Assembly (NCBI GenBank): GCA_031284065.1
Contig: JAITAP010000047.1
Coordinates: 1-12,256, forward strand
DNA length: 12,256 bases
Direction of reading: 5' to 3'
From: Prevotellaceae bacterium
GTDB lineage: Bacteria; Bacteroidota; Bacteroidia; Bacteroidales; UBA932
In this document: positions 5,949 through 12,256 of the stretch, in pieces
Layout: every line of letters begins with the position of its first letter
How positions within the stretch are numbered: position 1 is the first letter of the stretch
Translations under genes and position numbers: made by a program
The notes under the pieces: generated by a model
What the model was told of the DNA's origin: nothing
What the model saw: only the letters and a program-made list of their open reading frames with translations
Database searches by the model: none

Positions 5949-6879
5949 CCCGCAAAAAACGGTATTCTTTACCGACCTTGCTGCGCCAAAAACGCTGGTA
6001 GTCCTGATGGGGCCAACGGGGGTCGGCAAAACGGAGCTGAGCATTGCGCTTGCGCGGCAGGCAGGCTCGCCCGTCATCTCCTGCGATTCGCGGCAGCTGT
6101 ACCGCGAGCTCAACGTTGGCGTAGCCCGGCCCAGCGAGGAGCAGCTGCGCGCCGTACCCCACTACTTTATTGCCGACCGCTCCGTGCAGAGCGGCTACTC
6201 CGTAGGGCGCTACGAGCAGGAGGCCATTGCCTTGCTCAGCGAGCTGTTTACCCGCCACAACACGCTACTCATGGTGGGCGGCTCGGGGCTGTACATCGAC
6301 GCGGTGTGCTACGGCATGGACAACATGCCGGAGGTGGACAGCGAGCTGCGGGCAACCCTCATGCGCCGCCTGTCGCTGGAGGGCGTTGACGGCCTGCGGC
6401 GCGAGCTGCGCATCCTGGACCCCGACTACTACAGCGCGGTGGACTTGAAAAATCCGGCTCGCGTGGTGCGGGCGCTGGAGGTCTGCCTGACGGCGGGAAA
6501 GCCCTTTTCGAAAATTCGCCGAAATGTGCCCAAAAATCGCAGCTTCAGCGTGCGCTTCTTGGCGCTGACCCGCAGCAGAGCGACGCTGTACGAAAGAATA
6601 AACGCCCGCGTTGACCGGATGATGGAGCAGGGTTTGCTCGAGGAAGCGCGGCAAATGCTGCCGTACCGCCACCTGAACGCCCTCAAAACGGTAGGCTACC
6701 GCGAGCTGTTTCGCTACTTTGACGGAGAAATTACGCTCCATCAGGCGGTGGAGCTCATCAAGCGCAACACGCGCCGCTACGCCAAGCGCCAGCTGACGTG
6801 GTTTGCAAGGTACGAGGATGCGGAGTGGATAGACGCAGACAACTTTTCTCCAGCGGCAATTGCCATTCCTGACGCTTAA
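5911..6879 (+). CDS. miaA: tRNA dimethylallyltransferase (MiaA)
   Basis: MiaA transfers the dimethylallyl group of DMAPP to N6 of A37 in tRNAs that read codons beginning with U. The P-loop GPTGVGKT is at residues 34-41, followed by SCDSRQLYREL, GGSGLYID, RVVRALEV, TVGYRELF and the tRNA-contacting RNTRRYAKRQLTWF near the C-terminus. The length of 322 residues is normal. The frame is open to a TTG at 5887; I prefer the ATG at 5911 (MPIYTPRPEE). Either start leaves about 30 residues before the P-loop, longer than most MiaA proteins, in which the P-loop follows within about 10 residues. No ATG lies closer except M33 inside the motif. It overlaps the pRiA4b-like gene, which indicates one transcript. 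Confidence 0.96.
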   Translation: MPIYTPRPEERINPQKTVFFTDLAAPKTLVVLMGPTGVGKTELSIALARQAGSPVISCDSRQLYRELNVGVARPSEEQLRAVPHYFIADRSVQSGYSVGRYEQEAIALLSELFTRHNTLLMVGGSGLYIDAVCYGMDNMPEVDSELRATLMRRLSLEGVDGLRRELRILDPDYYSAVDLKNPARVVRALEVCLTAGKPFSKIRRNVPKNRSFSVRFLALTRSRATLYERINARVDRMMEQGLLEEARQMLPYRHLNALKTVGYRELFRYFDGEITLHQAVELIKRNTRRYAKRQLTWFARYEDAEWIDADNFSPAAIAIPDA

Positions 6880-7039
6880 CTCCTAAAAAAGGCAAGGCAA
6901 CTCCCGTAGAACGCCTGTTACTTCTTGAGTAGAGATGTGTTGGCAGCAATGCCCGGCACGTCAAGCGGGGAGGTGTTGCTATCTTCCACCATGCGGTTGC
7001 CGGCAGCTCCGCTTTGGAAAGCGAACGGAATATTTTTCC

Positions 7040-7047
7040 TATCTTTG
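7040..7047 (+). promoter_or_regulatory. -7 box upstream of the EEP-family gene
   Basis: TATCTTTG followed by CGG is an exact extended match to TAnnTTTG. TTTG at 7013-7016 is a possible -33 box, 23 bases away, slightly longer than usual. The predicted start near 7054 gives a leader of about 93 bases before the ATG at 7147. I see no riboswitch in that leader. Confidence 0.55.
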
Positions 7048-7146
7048 CGGAGGTAATAAAGCGCCCGATTTGGCCGGTAGCGGTTAGCCGAATATCGGGG
7101 ATACGTGATTTGGCGGCTATTTTAGCGTTAATACAAATTCTTTTTC

Positions 7147-8244
7147 ATGCGTCGGTTCGTTTACGCCATACTGTTACTTCTCACAGCGCTGTCGGCGGCA
7201 GGGCTGGCGCTGTCGTACCTGTCGGTGTACGTGAGCCCGGAGCGGGTGTGGTTTCTGTCGTTTTTTGGGCTGCTGTTTGCGCCGCTGCTGCTGCTCAACC
7301 TTGCCTTTCTGCTGCTGTGGGTTGTCCTGCGCAAATGGCCGCTGCTGCTGCCGCTTGCCGCTGTGCTGCTCAACCTTGGCTTTGCGCGCACGCTGGCGCA
7401 CCTGCCGCTTGGCAAAAAGAGCGCGCCCACCGAGGCAAACCTCAAGCTGCTGAGCTACAACGTCAACTTGTTTGGGCTTAAGCGCACCTATCGCGACTCC
7501 TCTACCTATGCGCAAATAGCTGATTTTATAAACCATGAAAAGTTTGACGTAACCTGCATGCAGGAATTTTACGTGCACGCTAAGGTACAAAGCGAACAAC
7601 AGTTTGCCCGAAAAGTACCCGGCCTGCCCTACCGCTCCGTATATTACAGCAGAACGCGCAGCAACAGCCGGCTGGGGCTTGCCACCTTTAGCAAGTTTCC
7701 CATTGTAAATCAGGGCAGCATTGCGTTTTCCAGCACTACCAACGCGGCAATCTTTACCGATATTGCCCTGAACGCAACCGATACGGTGCGGATTTACAAC
7801 GTTCACCTGCAATCCGTCAGGTTTGGCGACAAGGAGCGGGACCTGCTACAGAGCGAAAGCTTCTGGCACGATAGCCGGAACGAGCACAGCCGCGTGCTGC
7901 GGAGCGCCTCGGGCAAGCTGCGGAGCGCTTTTCGGATACGCGCACAGCAGGTTGATACCATATCGAAGCACATACGCCGGTCGCCCTACAGGGTGGTGGT
8001 TTGCGGCGATTTTAACGACACCCCCGTATCGTACAGCTACCACACCATGCGCGGCAACCTCTGCGACGGATTTATGGAGGCCGGGCGCGGGCTCATGTCC
8101 ACCTTTGTGAGCATAGTGCCGTCCCTCAGGATAGACTACATCCTCTACAGCGACCACTTCCGCTCCAACATTTGCTACTGCCCCAACCTCTCCTTCTCCG
8201 ACCACTACCCTCTGGTATGCCGGCTGGCGGTGAGGGAGCCATAA
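7147..8244 (+). CDS. Membrane-anchored endonuclease/exonuclease/phosphatase (EEP) family protein
   Basis: The 365-residue protein has three N-terminal hydrophobic helices (about 4-26, 36-60 and 63-83), followed by an EEP (DNase I-like) domain from about residue 98. Active-site motifs are complete: N105 in SYNVN, E140 in CMQEF, H220 in IYNVHLQS, D288 and N290 in CGDFNDTP, D330 in IDYIL, and D352-H353 in SDHYPL. EEP enzymes cleave phosphodiester or phosphomonoester bonds with Mg2+, and substrates range from nucleic acids to phospholipids and inositol phosphates. The membrane anchor makes a lipid or periplasmic substrate possible, but this is inference. It has its own promoter and 267 bases separate it from miaA. 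Confidence 0.88.
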   Translation: MRRFVYAILLLLTALSAAGLALSYLSVYVSPERVWFLSFFGLLFAPLLLLNLAFLLLWVVLRKWPLLLPLAAVLLNLGFARTLAHLPLGKKSAPTEANLKLLSYNVNLFGLKRTYRDSSTYAQIADFINHEKFDVTCMQEFYVHAKVQSEQQFARKVPGLPYRSVYYSRTRSNSRLGLATFSKFPIVNQGSIAFSSTTNAAIFTDIALNATDTVRIYNVHLQSVRFGDKERDLLQSESFWHDSRNEHSRVLRSASGKLRSAFRIRAQQVDTISKHIRRSPYRVVVCGDFNDTPVSYSYHTMRGNLCDGFMEAGRGLMSTFVSIVPSLRIDYILYSDHFRSNICYCPNLSFSDHYPLVCRLAVREP

Positions 8245-8381
8245 AACGGCGGCGGCGGCGCGGGAGGCAGCGAACGGTACTTTTGCGGGCAGCTCTACGC
8301 GAGGCGGCGGAGCAAAAGAGATGGCGATTGCCGTTACCTCAAGCAAAAAGTTGCGCCACCTCAGGTGTGACGGAGCCGGAT

Positions 8382-8411
8382 GGGGAATGACGGGGAGGGG
8401 AGGACAGGGGG
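8382..8411 (+). other. Potential G-quadruplex motif
   Basis: Four G tracts lie on the plus strand: GGGG (8382-8385), GGGG (8392-8395), GGGG (8397-8400) and GGGGG (8407-8411). Loops are 6, 1 and 6 bases, which meets the usual intramolecular quadruplex rule with four-tetrad potential. It lies 138 bases after the EEP stop and about 150 bases before ftsX, on the coding strand of both. Confidence 0.65.
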
Positions 8412-8469
8412 AAATGACGAGGAAAAAAACAGAGCAAACCGCCGCCGGACGCGCCGAAAATTTTTATGC

Positions 8470-8500
8470 TTGCTTTTCTTGTAAAAAACAGCTACTTTTA
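8470..8500 (+). promoter_or_regulatory. Possible ftsX promoter
   Basis: TACTTTTA (8493-8500) is one base from TAnnTTTG and has a CTTG 20 bases upstream (8469-8472). The same GCTTG-N20 arrangement is seen at the toxin-antitoxin promoter. The predicted start near 8507 leaves a leader of about 50 bases before the ATG at 8560. Confidence 0.4.
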
Positions 8501-8559
8501 CGGCGAATTTTTTTCATGTACAAACAAGAACAAACGTAAAAGAAACCAGATTTTCTGCT

Positions 8560-9444
8560 ATGGCAAAAGCGCCAAACAACCCATATACTCTGCGCCGGCT
8601 GCGCAGCTCGTACGTTTCTACGGTGGTGAGCATGTCGCTGGTGCTGCTGCTGCTTGGCATCATAGGGGTGCTGCTGCTCAACGCCAACCGGCTGTCGCGC
8701 TACGTCAGGGAGCACATTGGCTTTTCGGTGGTGCTGCAAGACAACGCTACTGAGGCGGATATTGCCTGGGTGCGCAAGCAGCTTGACGTGTCGCCCTACG
8801 TGCGCGAAACGAAGTTCATATCCAAAGAGGAGGCCGAGCGCGAGCTGCGCAAAATGCTGGGGGAAGATTTTGTGGCGTTTCTGGGCTACAACCCCCTGCC
8901 CGTGTCCATTGAGGCCAAGCTGCGCTACCGCTACGCAAACAACGACAGCTTGCGCGTTATCGAAAAAAAGTTCAAGGAGTTCAAGCAGGTAAAAGAAGTA
9001 TCCTACCAAAAATCGCTCATCGGGTTGGTGAACGATAACATCAACAAGATAAGCGCCATGCTATTGCTTTTCAGCGGGCTGCTATTTTTTGTTTCGTTTG
9101 CGCAAATCAACAATACCATACGCCTTTCCATTTACTCGCGCCGCTTTCTGATAAACACCATGAAGCTGGTGGGCGCTACGCGGGCGTTTATCACCCGTCC
9201 CTTTATGCTCAAGAGCGCCCTGCACGGAGTTATTTCGGCAATAGTGGCCATGCTGCTGCTGCTCAGCTTGTTTTACATTGTGCGCAACGAAATGGGGAGC
9301 GAAATGATACAAATGGTATCGGTAGAAGTTGTGGGGATTTTGTTCCTTTGCCTGCTCGCTATCGGGGTGATAGTGGGCGTTATTTCCACCTACTTTGCCG
9401 TAAGTAAGTTTCTGGATATGAAAGCGAACGATTTGTACTATTAG
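8560..9444 (+). CDS. ftsX: Cell division protein FtsX
   Basis: FtsX is the membrane partner of the ATPase FtsE and transmits divisome signals to periplasmic peptidoglycan hydrolase activators. The 294-residue protein has the FtsX layout: a short cytoplasmic N-terminus (NPYTLRRLRSSY), TM1 about 22-42, a periplasmic domain about 44-165 (SVVLQDNATEADI, FISKEEAERELRKMLGEDF), and three C-terminal helices about 168-190, 220-245 and 260-285, ending with the conserved KFLDMKANDLYY-type tail. ftsE is not adjacent, which I recall as common in Bacteroidetes. It is followed after 67 bases by the DUF3098 gene and then uppP, a conserved envelope cluster in this phylum. Confidence 0.94.
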   Translation: MAKAPNNPYTLRRLRSSYVSTVVSMSLVLLLLGIIGVLLLNANRLSRYVREHIGFSVVLQDNATEADIAWVRKQLDVSPYVRETKFISKEEAERELRKMLGEDFVAFLGYNPLPVSIEAKLRYRYANNDSLRVIEKKFKEFKQVKEVSYQKSLIGLVNDNINKISAMLLLFSGLLFFVSFAQINNTIRLSIYSRRFLINTMKLVGATRAFITRPFMLKSALHGVISAIVAMLLLLSLFYIVRNEMGSEMIQMVSVEVVGILFLCLLAIGVIVGVISTYFAVSKFLDMKANDLYY

Positions 9445-9458
9445 AAATTGAGAGTTGA
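9444..9458 (+). repeat. Second copy of the TTGAGAG-type repeat
   Basis: GAAATTGAGAGTTGA, starting at the ftsX stop codon, resembles the repeat at 1724-1751 at the cysN 5' end. A further ATTTGAGAGT lies at 9476-9485. It may be a small dispersed repeat family of this genome. Confidence 0.4.
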
Positions 9459-9511
9459 AGTTTTTTGTGGAAAAATTTGAGAGTAAACTACATAAAATAC
9501 CATTATATAGC

Positions 9512-9808
9512 ATGTCAAAACAACACTCCAAAGCAGCGGCGGCAAAAGCTGCGGTTGCTGCCAAACCCGACAAACCCGGCGCAGGCATTGCCCTTGGGCT
9601 GCAAAACTACAAGCTGATGCTTATAGGTTTTGCCATCATCGTGATAGGCTTTGTGCTCATGAGCGGCGGCAATTTGCCCGACCCTAACGTGTTCAACGCC
9701 GAAGGGCTCTACAGCTTCCGCCGCATTACGCTTGCGCCAATCGTCGTTATGTTTGGCTTTGCGTTCGAAATTTACGCCATTATGAAGCGTCCGGCAAAGC
9801 AACAATGA
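9512..9808 (+). CDS. DUF3098 family membrane protein
   Basis: This 98-residue protein has a basic, alanine-rich N-terminus (residues 1-30) and two predicted membrane helices, about 37-55 (LMLIGFAIIVIGFVLMSGG) and about 72-90 (ITLAPIVVMFGFAFEIYAIM). A short loop, NLPDPNVFNAEGLYSFRR, lies between them. This pattern and its place between ftsX and uppP identify the DUF3098 family of Bacteroidetes. Function is unknown; synteny suggests an envelope or division role. I choose the ATG at 9512 (MSKQHSK) over an in-frame TTG at 9455, which lies in the repeat-containing spacer and gives an unconserved-looking leader. Confidence 0.88.
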   Translation: MSKQHSKAAAAKAAVAAKPDKPGAGIALGLQNYKLMLIGFAIIVIGFVLMSGGNLPDPNVFNAEGLYSFRRITLAPIVVMFGFAFEIYAIMKRPAKQQ

Positions 9809-9886
9809 TGATTTACAGAGCTTCGGAATTTTCAGAACTCACAGGTTTCAATGTGTTAATTATGAAAATTCTGCAATGATGTAAAT
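9806..9886 (+). repeat. Intergenic repeat before uppP, copy 1 plus inverted half copy
   Basis: The 57-base stretch 9806-9862 shares an ordered set of blocks with the minus strand of 11086-11143: TGATGA, TTTACAG, TTC, AATTTTCA, CACAG, TGTG and TAATTA. Bases 9863-9886 are an inverted half copy: ATTTACA-N8-GAATTTTCA (9811-9834) faces its exact complement in blocks and spacing (9863-9886), giving 7-bp and 9-bp stems separated by a symmetric 8x8 loop. The repeat begins inside the DUF3098 stop codon and ends 27 bases before the uppP ATG. Confidence 0.65.
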
Positions 9887-9913
9887 TGCCAACAGCGCAA
9901 ACATATAAATTCC

Positions 9914-10708
9914 ATGAACATTTTACAAGCCGTTATCGTAGCTATCGTGGAGGGGCTTACGGAGTTTTTACCCGTTTCGTCCACCGGCCACATGATTCTT
10001 GCGCAGCACCTGCTGGGCGTTGAGAGCACTCCGCTCGTCAAGGCGTTTACGGTCAACATTCAGCTGGGGGCTATTCTTTCGGTGCTCATTTTGTACTGGA
10101 AGCGTTTTTTTCAGTCCCTCAACTTTTACGCTACGCTGCTTGTAGCGTTTCTTCCCGCCGCCGTCATTGGCTTTCTCCTTGGCGATTACATTGACATGCT
10201 GCTCGAGAGCGTGGCGGTGGTGGCCGTTATGCTGGTGCTGGGGGGAATTGTAATGCTGTTTGTAGACCGCTGGTTTGGCAGCCGGAGCGCAGACCAGCGC
10301 ATTGGTAGCCGCCGTGCGCTCAAGGTTGGGCTGGCGCAGTGCGTGGCCATGATACCCGGCGTGTCGCGCTCTGCGGCCAGCATTGTAGGCGGCATGGCTA
10401 CCGGCCTAAACCGGAAAACGGCCGCCGAATTTTCCTTTTTCCTCGCCGTGCCCACCATGTTTGCCGCATCTGCCTACAAGCTGCTCAAGGATTACAAAAT
10501 ACTTTTTGCCGAAGAAAATATCAGGGAGAACCTTGTGCTGCTGGGCGTGGGCAACGTGGTGGCGTTTGCGGTAGGCATGTTGGCAATACGGTTTTTCATT
10601 GGCTTTCTTACGCGCTACGGCTTCAAGGCTTTTGGATGGTACCGCATTGCGGTTGGCGGCGCTATTTTGCTGCTGCTGGCCTGCGGAAAAAATCTGGCCA
10701 TTTTGTAG
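9914..10708 (+). CDS. uppP: Undecaprenyl-diphosphatase (UppP/BacA)
   Basis: UppP is an integral membrane enzyme that dephosphorylates undecaprenyl pyrophosphate to recycle the lipid carrier for peptidoglycan and O-antigen synthesis; overexpression gives bacitracin resistance in other species. The 264 residues are of normal length. Both signature motifs are present: EGLTEFLPVSSTGH (13-26) and PGVSRSAASIVGGM (148-161). There are about seven to eight hydrophobic helices. The ATG at 9914 begins MNILQAVIVAIVEG, the standard N-terminus. In the Bacteroidetes genomes I know, truB and queA often follow uppP; here it meets a leftward SUI1-like gene after 21 bases, with no room for a standard terminator. 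Confidence 0.96.
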   Translation: MNILQAVIVAIVEGLTEFLPVSSTGHMILAQHLLGVESTPLVKAFTVNIQLGAILSVLILYWKRFFQSLNFYATLLVAFLPAAVIGFLLGDYIDMLLESVAVVAVMLVLGGIVMLFVDRWFGSRSADQRIGSRRALKVGLAQCVAMIPGVSRSAASIVGGMATGLNRKTAAEFSFFLAVPTMFAASAYKLLKDYKILFAEENIRENLVLLGVGNVVAFAVGMLAIRFFIGFLTRYGFKAFGWYRIAVGGAILLLLACGKNLAIL

Positions 10709-10729
10709 CCGTCGCAGCTTGCGTGGGCG

Positions 10730-11077
10730 CTATCCTCCCGCTTTCCTGGCCTTGTACCCTGCCTTTTCCAGCAAGCTTAACGCCCTGTCGCGGTGGTCGC
10801 CCTGCACAAGGATTTCGCCGTCCTTGACAGCGCCGCCCACGCCGCACCCCGCCTTGAGCATTTTGCCCAGCTGCTCCAAATCGCCCCGGCTGCCAACAAA
10901 CCCCGTTACCAGCGTAACCTGCTTTCCGCCGCGCTGCCTGCGGTCGAGCTGCACGCGCAGGTTCTGCTGCGGCGGCGGCAGGGTGACGGCGGCTTCGTCC
11001 TGCGGCTTTTCGTAGCTAAAGTTGGGGTTGGTGGAGTACACCACGCCCATGCGGTTTTTCCGGTCGTTTGAAGCCAT
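10730..11077 (-). CDS. SUI1/YciH-type translation factor
   Basis: The 115-residue protein has a SUI1 (eIF1-like) domain in its C-terminal two thirds: LRVQLDRRQRGGKQVTLVTGF (about 40-60) and the hallmark LKAGCGVGGAVKDGEILVQGDHRDR (about 74-98). Bacterial YciH proteins resemble eIF1 and have been linked to fidelity of start-site selection on the 30S subunit, although the physiological role is poorly known. The N-terminal 38 residues are probably flexible. It starts 68 bases after asd on the same strand, no TAnnTTTG box is visible in the gap, and it may share the asd transcript. It is convergent with uppP. Confidence 0.9.
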   Translation of the reverse strand: MASNDRKNRMGVVYSTNPNFSYEKPQDEAAVTLPPPQQNLRVQLDRRQRGGKQVTLVTGFVGSRGDLEQLGKMLKAGCGVGGAVKDGEILVQGDHRDRALSLLEKAGYKARKAGG

Positions 11078-11085
11078 AAGCGCGC

Positions 11086-11143
11086 TAATTACACAGCATA
11101 CATGTTCGCTGTGAAAATTTTGAAATTCTGTAAATAATCATCA
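11086..11143 (-). repeat. Intergenic repeat between asd and the SUI1 gene, copy 2
   Basis: Read on the minus strand, this matches the repeat before uppP (9806-9862) block by block. In the left half about 25 of 29 aligned positions agree, with one 3-base insertion, and all four substitutions I count there are transitions. The unit ATTTACA-N8-AAATTTTCA (11135-11112) keeps the N8 spacing. It contains a hairpin CACAGC/GCTGTG (arms 11092-11097 and 11108-11113) that corresponds to the weaker CACA/TGTG in copy 1. No T run follows. Confidence 0.6.
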
Positions 11144-11145
11144 GG

Positions 11146-12153
11146 TCAGATTTCAGCATTTTCAATCAGGTATTCCGCAATCTGCACGGCGTTGAGGGCA
11201 GCGCCCTTGCGGATTTGGTCGCCTGCGAGCCAGAGGGCTATTCCGTTGGGGTTGGCCAAATCTTTGCGGATACGCCCCGCGTAAACGTCGTCTTCGTTGG
11301 CAGCGAACAGCGGCATGGGGTACTTGCAGCCTGCCGGCTCGTCGGCGAGCGTCACGCCCGGCGCGTTGCTTAGCGCGGCGCGTACGGCCTCTACCGTGAG
11401 CGGCTTTTCCGTTTCTACCCACACGGCCTCGCTGTGCGCGCGCAGAACAGGGACGCGCACGCAGGTAGCGCTCACCTCCACGTCGCTGTGCATAATTTTG
11501 CGCGTTTCGTTGTGCATTTTCAGCTCCTCTTTGGTGTAGTCGTTGTCGGCGAATACGTCTATTTGGGGGATAAGGTTAAACGCCAGCTGGTACTTGAATT
11601 TTTCGATAGTAGGCTTATCTCCGCTCAGCGCCTGCCGCAGCTGCGTTTCGAGCTCGGCAATGGCGGCTGCGCCTGCGCCGCTGGCGCTCTGGTACGTAGC
11701 CACGTGCACGCGCCTGATGTGCGACAAATTTTCGATAGCCTTGAGCGCCACCACCATGATGATGGTAGAGCAGTTGGGGTTGGCAATAATGTTGCGCGGG
11801 CGGTTTTTGCCGTCCTCCGCGTTGACCTCCGGCACCACCAGCGGCACGTCGCTATCCATGCGGAAAGCGCTGGAGTTGTCTATCATCACCGCGCCGTGCC
11901 TGGTGATGGTTTCGGCAAACTCTTTGGAGGCGCTGCCTCCGGCAGAGGTAAACGCCACGTTCACCCCCTTAAAATCGTCGTTGTGCAGGAGCTCTTTTAC
12001 GGCAATTTTCTCGCCCTTGAACGTGTAGGTGCGGCCTGCGCTGCGCTTGGAGCCAAAAAGTACAAGCTCGTCCACCGGAAAATTGCGCTGCTCCAGCAGC
12101 TTCAAAAACTCTTGCCCTACGGCGCCACTTGTGCCAACAATTGCTACTTTCAT
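11146..12153 (-). CDS. asd: Aspartate-semialdehyde dehydrogenase
   Basis: Asd reduces L-aspartyl-4-phosphate to L-aspartate-4-semialdehyde with NADPH, the branch point to diaminopimelate, lysine, threonine and methionine. The 335-residue protein has the N-terminal NADP-binding motif GTSGAVGQEFL (7-17), the catalytic cysteine C128 in NPNCST, the substrate-binding region YQSASGAGAAA (154-164), and the catalytic histidine H240 in RVPVLRAHSEAV. The ATG at 12153 begins MKVAIVGTSG directly at the Rossmann strand, so the start is secure. Its -7 box lies at 12188-12195. The SUI1-like gene follows after 68 bases on the same strand. Length and motifs are those of the bacterial type without a large insertion. 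Confidence 0.97.
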   Translation of the reverse strand: MKVAIVGTSGAVGQEFLKLLEQRNFPVDELVLFGSKRSAGRTYTFKGEKIAVKELLHNDDFKGVNVAFTSAGGSASKEFAETITRHGAVMIDNSSAFRMDSDVPLVVPEVNAEDGKNRPRNIIANPNCSTIIMVVALKAIENLSHIRRVHVATYQSASGAGAAAIAELETQLRQALSGDKPTIEKFKYQLAFNLIPQIDVFADNDYTKEELKMHNETRKIMHSDVEVSATCVRVPVLRAHSEAVWVETEKPLTVEAVRAALSNAPGVTLADEPAGCKYPMPLFAANEDDVYAGRIRKDLANPNGIALWLAGDQIRKGAALNAVQIAEYLIENAEI

Positions 12154-12187
12154 CTTGTTTGGGATTTATACGTTAAGAATTTGTCGG

Positions 12188-12195
12188 CAAAAGTA
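12188..12195 (-). promoter_or_regulatory. -7 box of asd
   Basis: On the minus strand TACTTTTG (12195-12188) matches TAnnTTTG exactly. The predicted start near 12181 gives a leader of about 28 bases, too short for a lysine riboswitch. No clear -33 box is seen. TTTGTCG occurs twice around the box (12180-12186 and 12202-12208 on the plus strand), which may be chance. Confidence 0.55.
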
Positions 12196-12256
12196 GCAAT
12201 TTTTGTCGTGTAATTACTTGTCCCGAAGAAATTTTATGCCTGTTTGACGATAAATA

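Larger units (their letters stand above)
8245..8559. other. Intergenic region before ftsX
   Basis: These 315 bases hold a CGG-rich start (8248-8262), a G-quadruplex motif (8382-8411) and a promoter-like pair (8470-8500). I see no credible small gene. The purine-rich G tract from about 8370 to 8430 is compositionally unlike the rest of the window. Confidence 0.5.

Noticed and set aside
7014..7481. 155-codon frame overlapping the promoter and 5' end of the EEP gene
   Set aside because: It spans the TATCTTTG promoter and is out of frame with the EEP protein, whose motifs and membrane helices are convincing.
11086..11113. Intrinsic terminator between asd and the SUI1 gene
   Set aside because: The CACAGC/GCTGTG stem has a 10-base loop and is followed by TAATTAGC, not a T tract; it is better described as part of the repeat.
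12154..12181. Lysine or other riboswitch before asd
   Set aside because: The predicted leader is only about 28 bases, too short for any known lysine riboswitch.
1..12256. CRISPR array, prophage, transposase or secretion and defence island
   Set aside because: No repeat-spacer pattern, phage gene or transposase was found; the only defence-like genes are the toxin-antitoxin pair.

Overview
The window looks like a chromosomal segment of a member of the Bacteroidales (Bacteroidota). Three signs agree. Several genes are preceded by the Bacteroidetes-type -7 box TAnnTTTG, often extended to TATnTTTGCGG. Shine-Dalgarno sequences are not obvious. The order ftsX - DUF3098 - uppP and a pRiA4b ORF-3-like gene overlapping miaA fit what I know of this phylum. 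Coding DNA is moderately GC-rich and intergenic DNA is AT-rich. I see no phage genes, transposase, CRISPR array or rRNA, and most of the content is housekeeping.

Left part (1-3415): a tRNA-Gln(CUG) with its own promoter and a strong terminator, then a 286-base stretch without a gene. Next comes a leftward block: a YefM/Phd-type antitoxin and a YoeB/Txe-type toxin, followed 30 bases later by cysD and cysN, the two subunits of ATP sulfurylase (sulfate activation). The toxin-antitoxin promoter reads straight towards cysDN. The toxin has lysine at the position of the catalytic glutamate of E. coli YoeB.

Middle part (3416-8244), all rightward: a HAD-family phosphatase, an LpxL/HtrB-like lipid A acyltransferase, the pRiA4b ORF-3-like protein overlapping miaA (tRNA i6A37 synthesis), and a membrane-anchored endonuclease/exonuclease/phosphatase-fold protein. 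The first two and the last have recognisable promoters. The start of the pRiA4b-like/miaA pair lies just after a tandem 21-base repeat that carries two near-consensus -7 boxes.

Right part (8245-12256): ftsX (divisome regulation of peptidoglycan hydrolysis), a small two-helix DUF3098 protein and uppP (undecaprenyl pyrophosphate recycling) run rightward as an envelope cluster. They meet convergently a leftward asd - SUI1/YciH pair. asd supplies aspartate semialdehyde for diaminopimelate, lysine, threonine and methionine, so asd and uppP both feed peptidoglycan synthesis. The convergent uppP/SUI1 pair is bracketed by two related intergenic repeats of about 57 bases in inverted orientation, which is the least explained structure in the window.

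I did not find a convincing new multi-gene system. The items most worth checking are the inverted repeat pair, the altered toxin active site beside cysDN, the tandem promoter-like repeat, a G-quadruplex motif before ftsX, and a possible antisense promoter between cysD and cysN.
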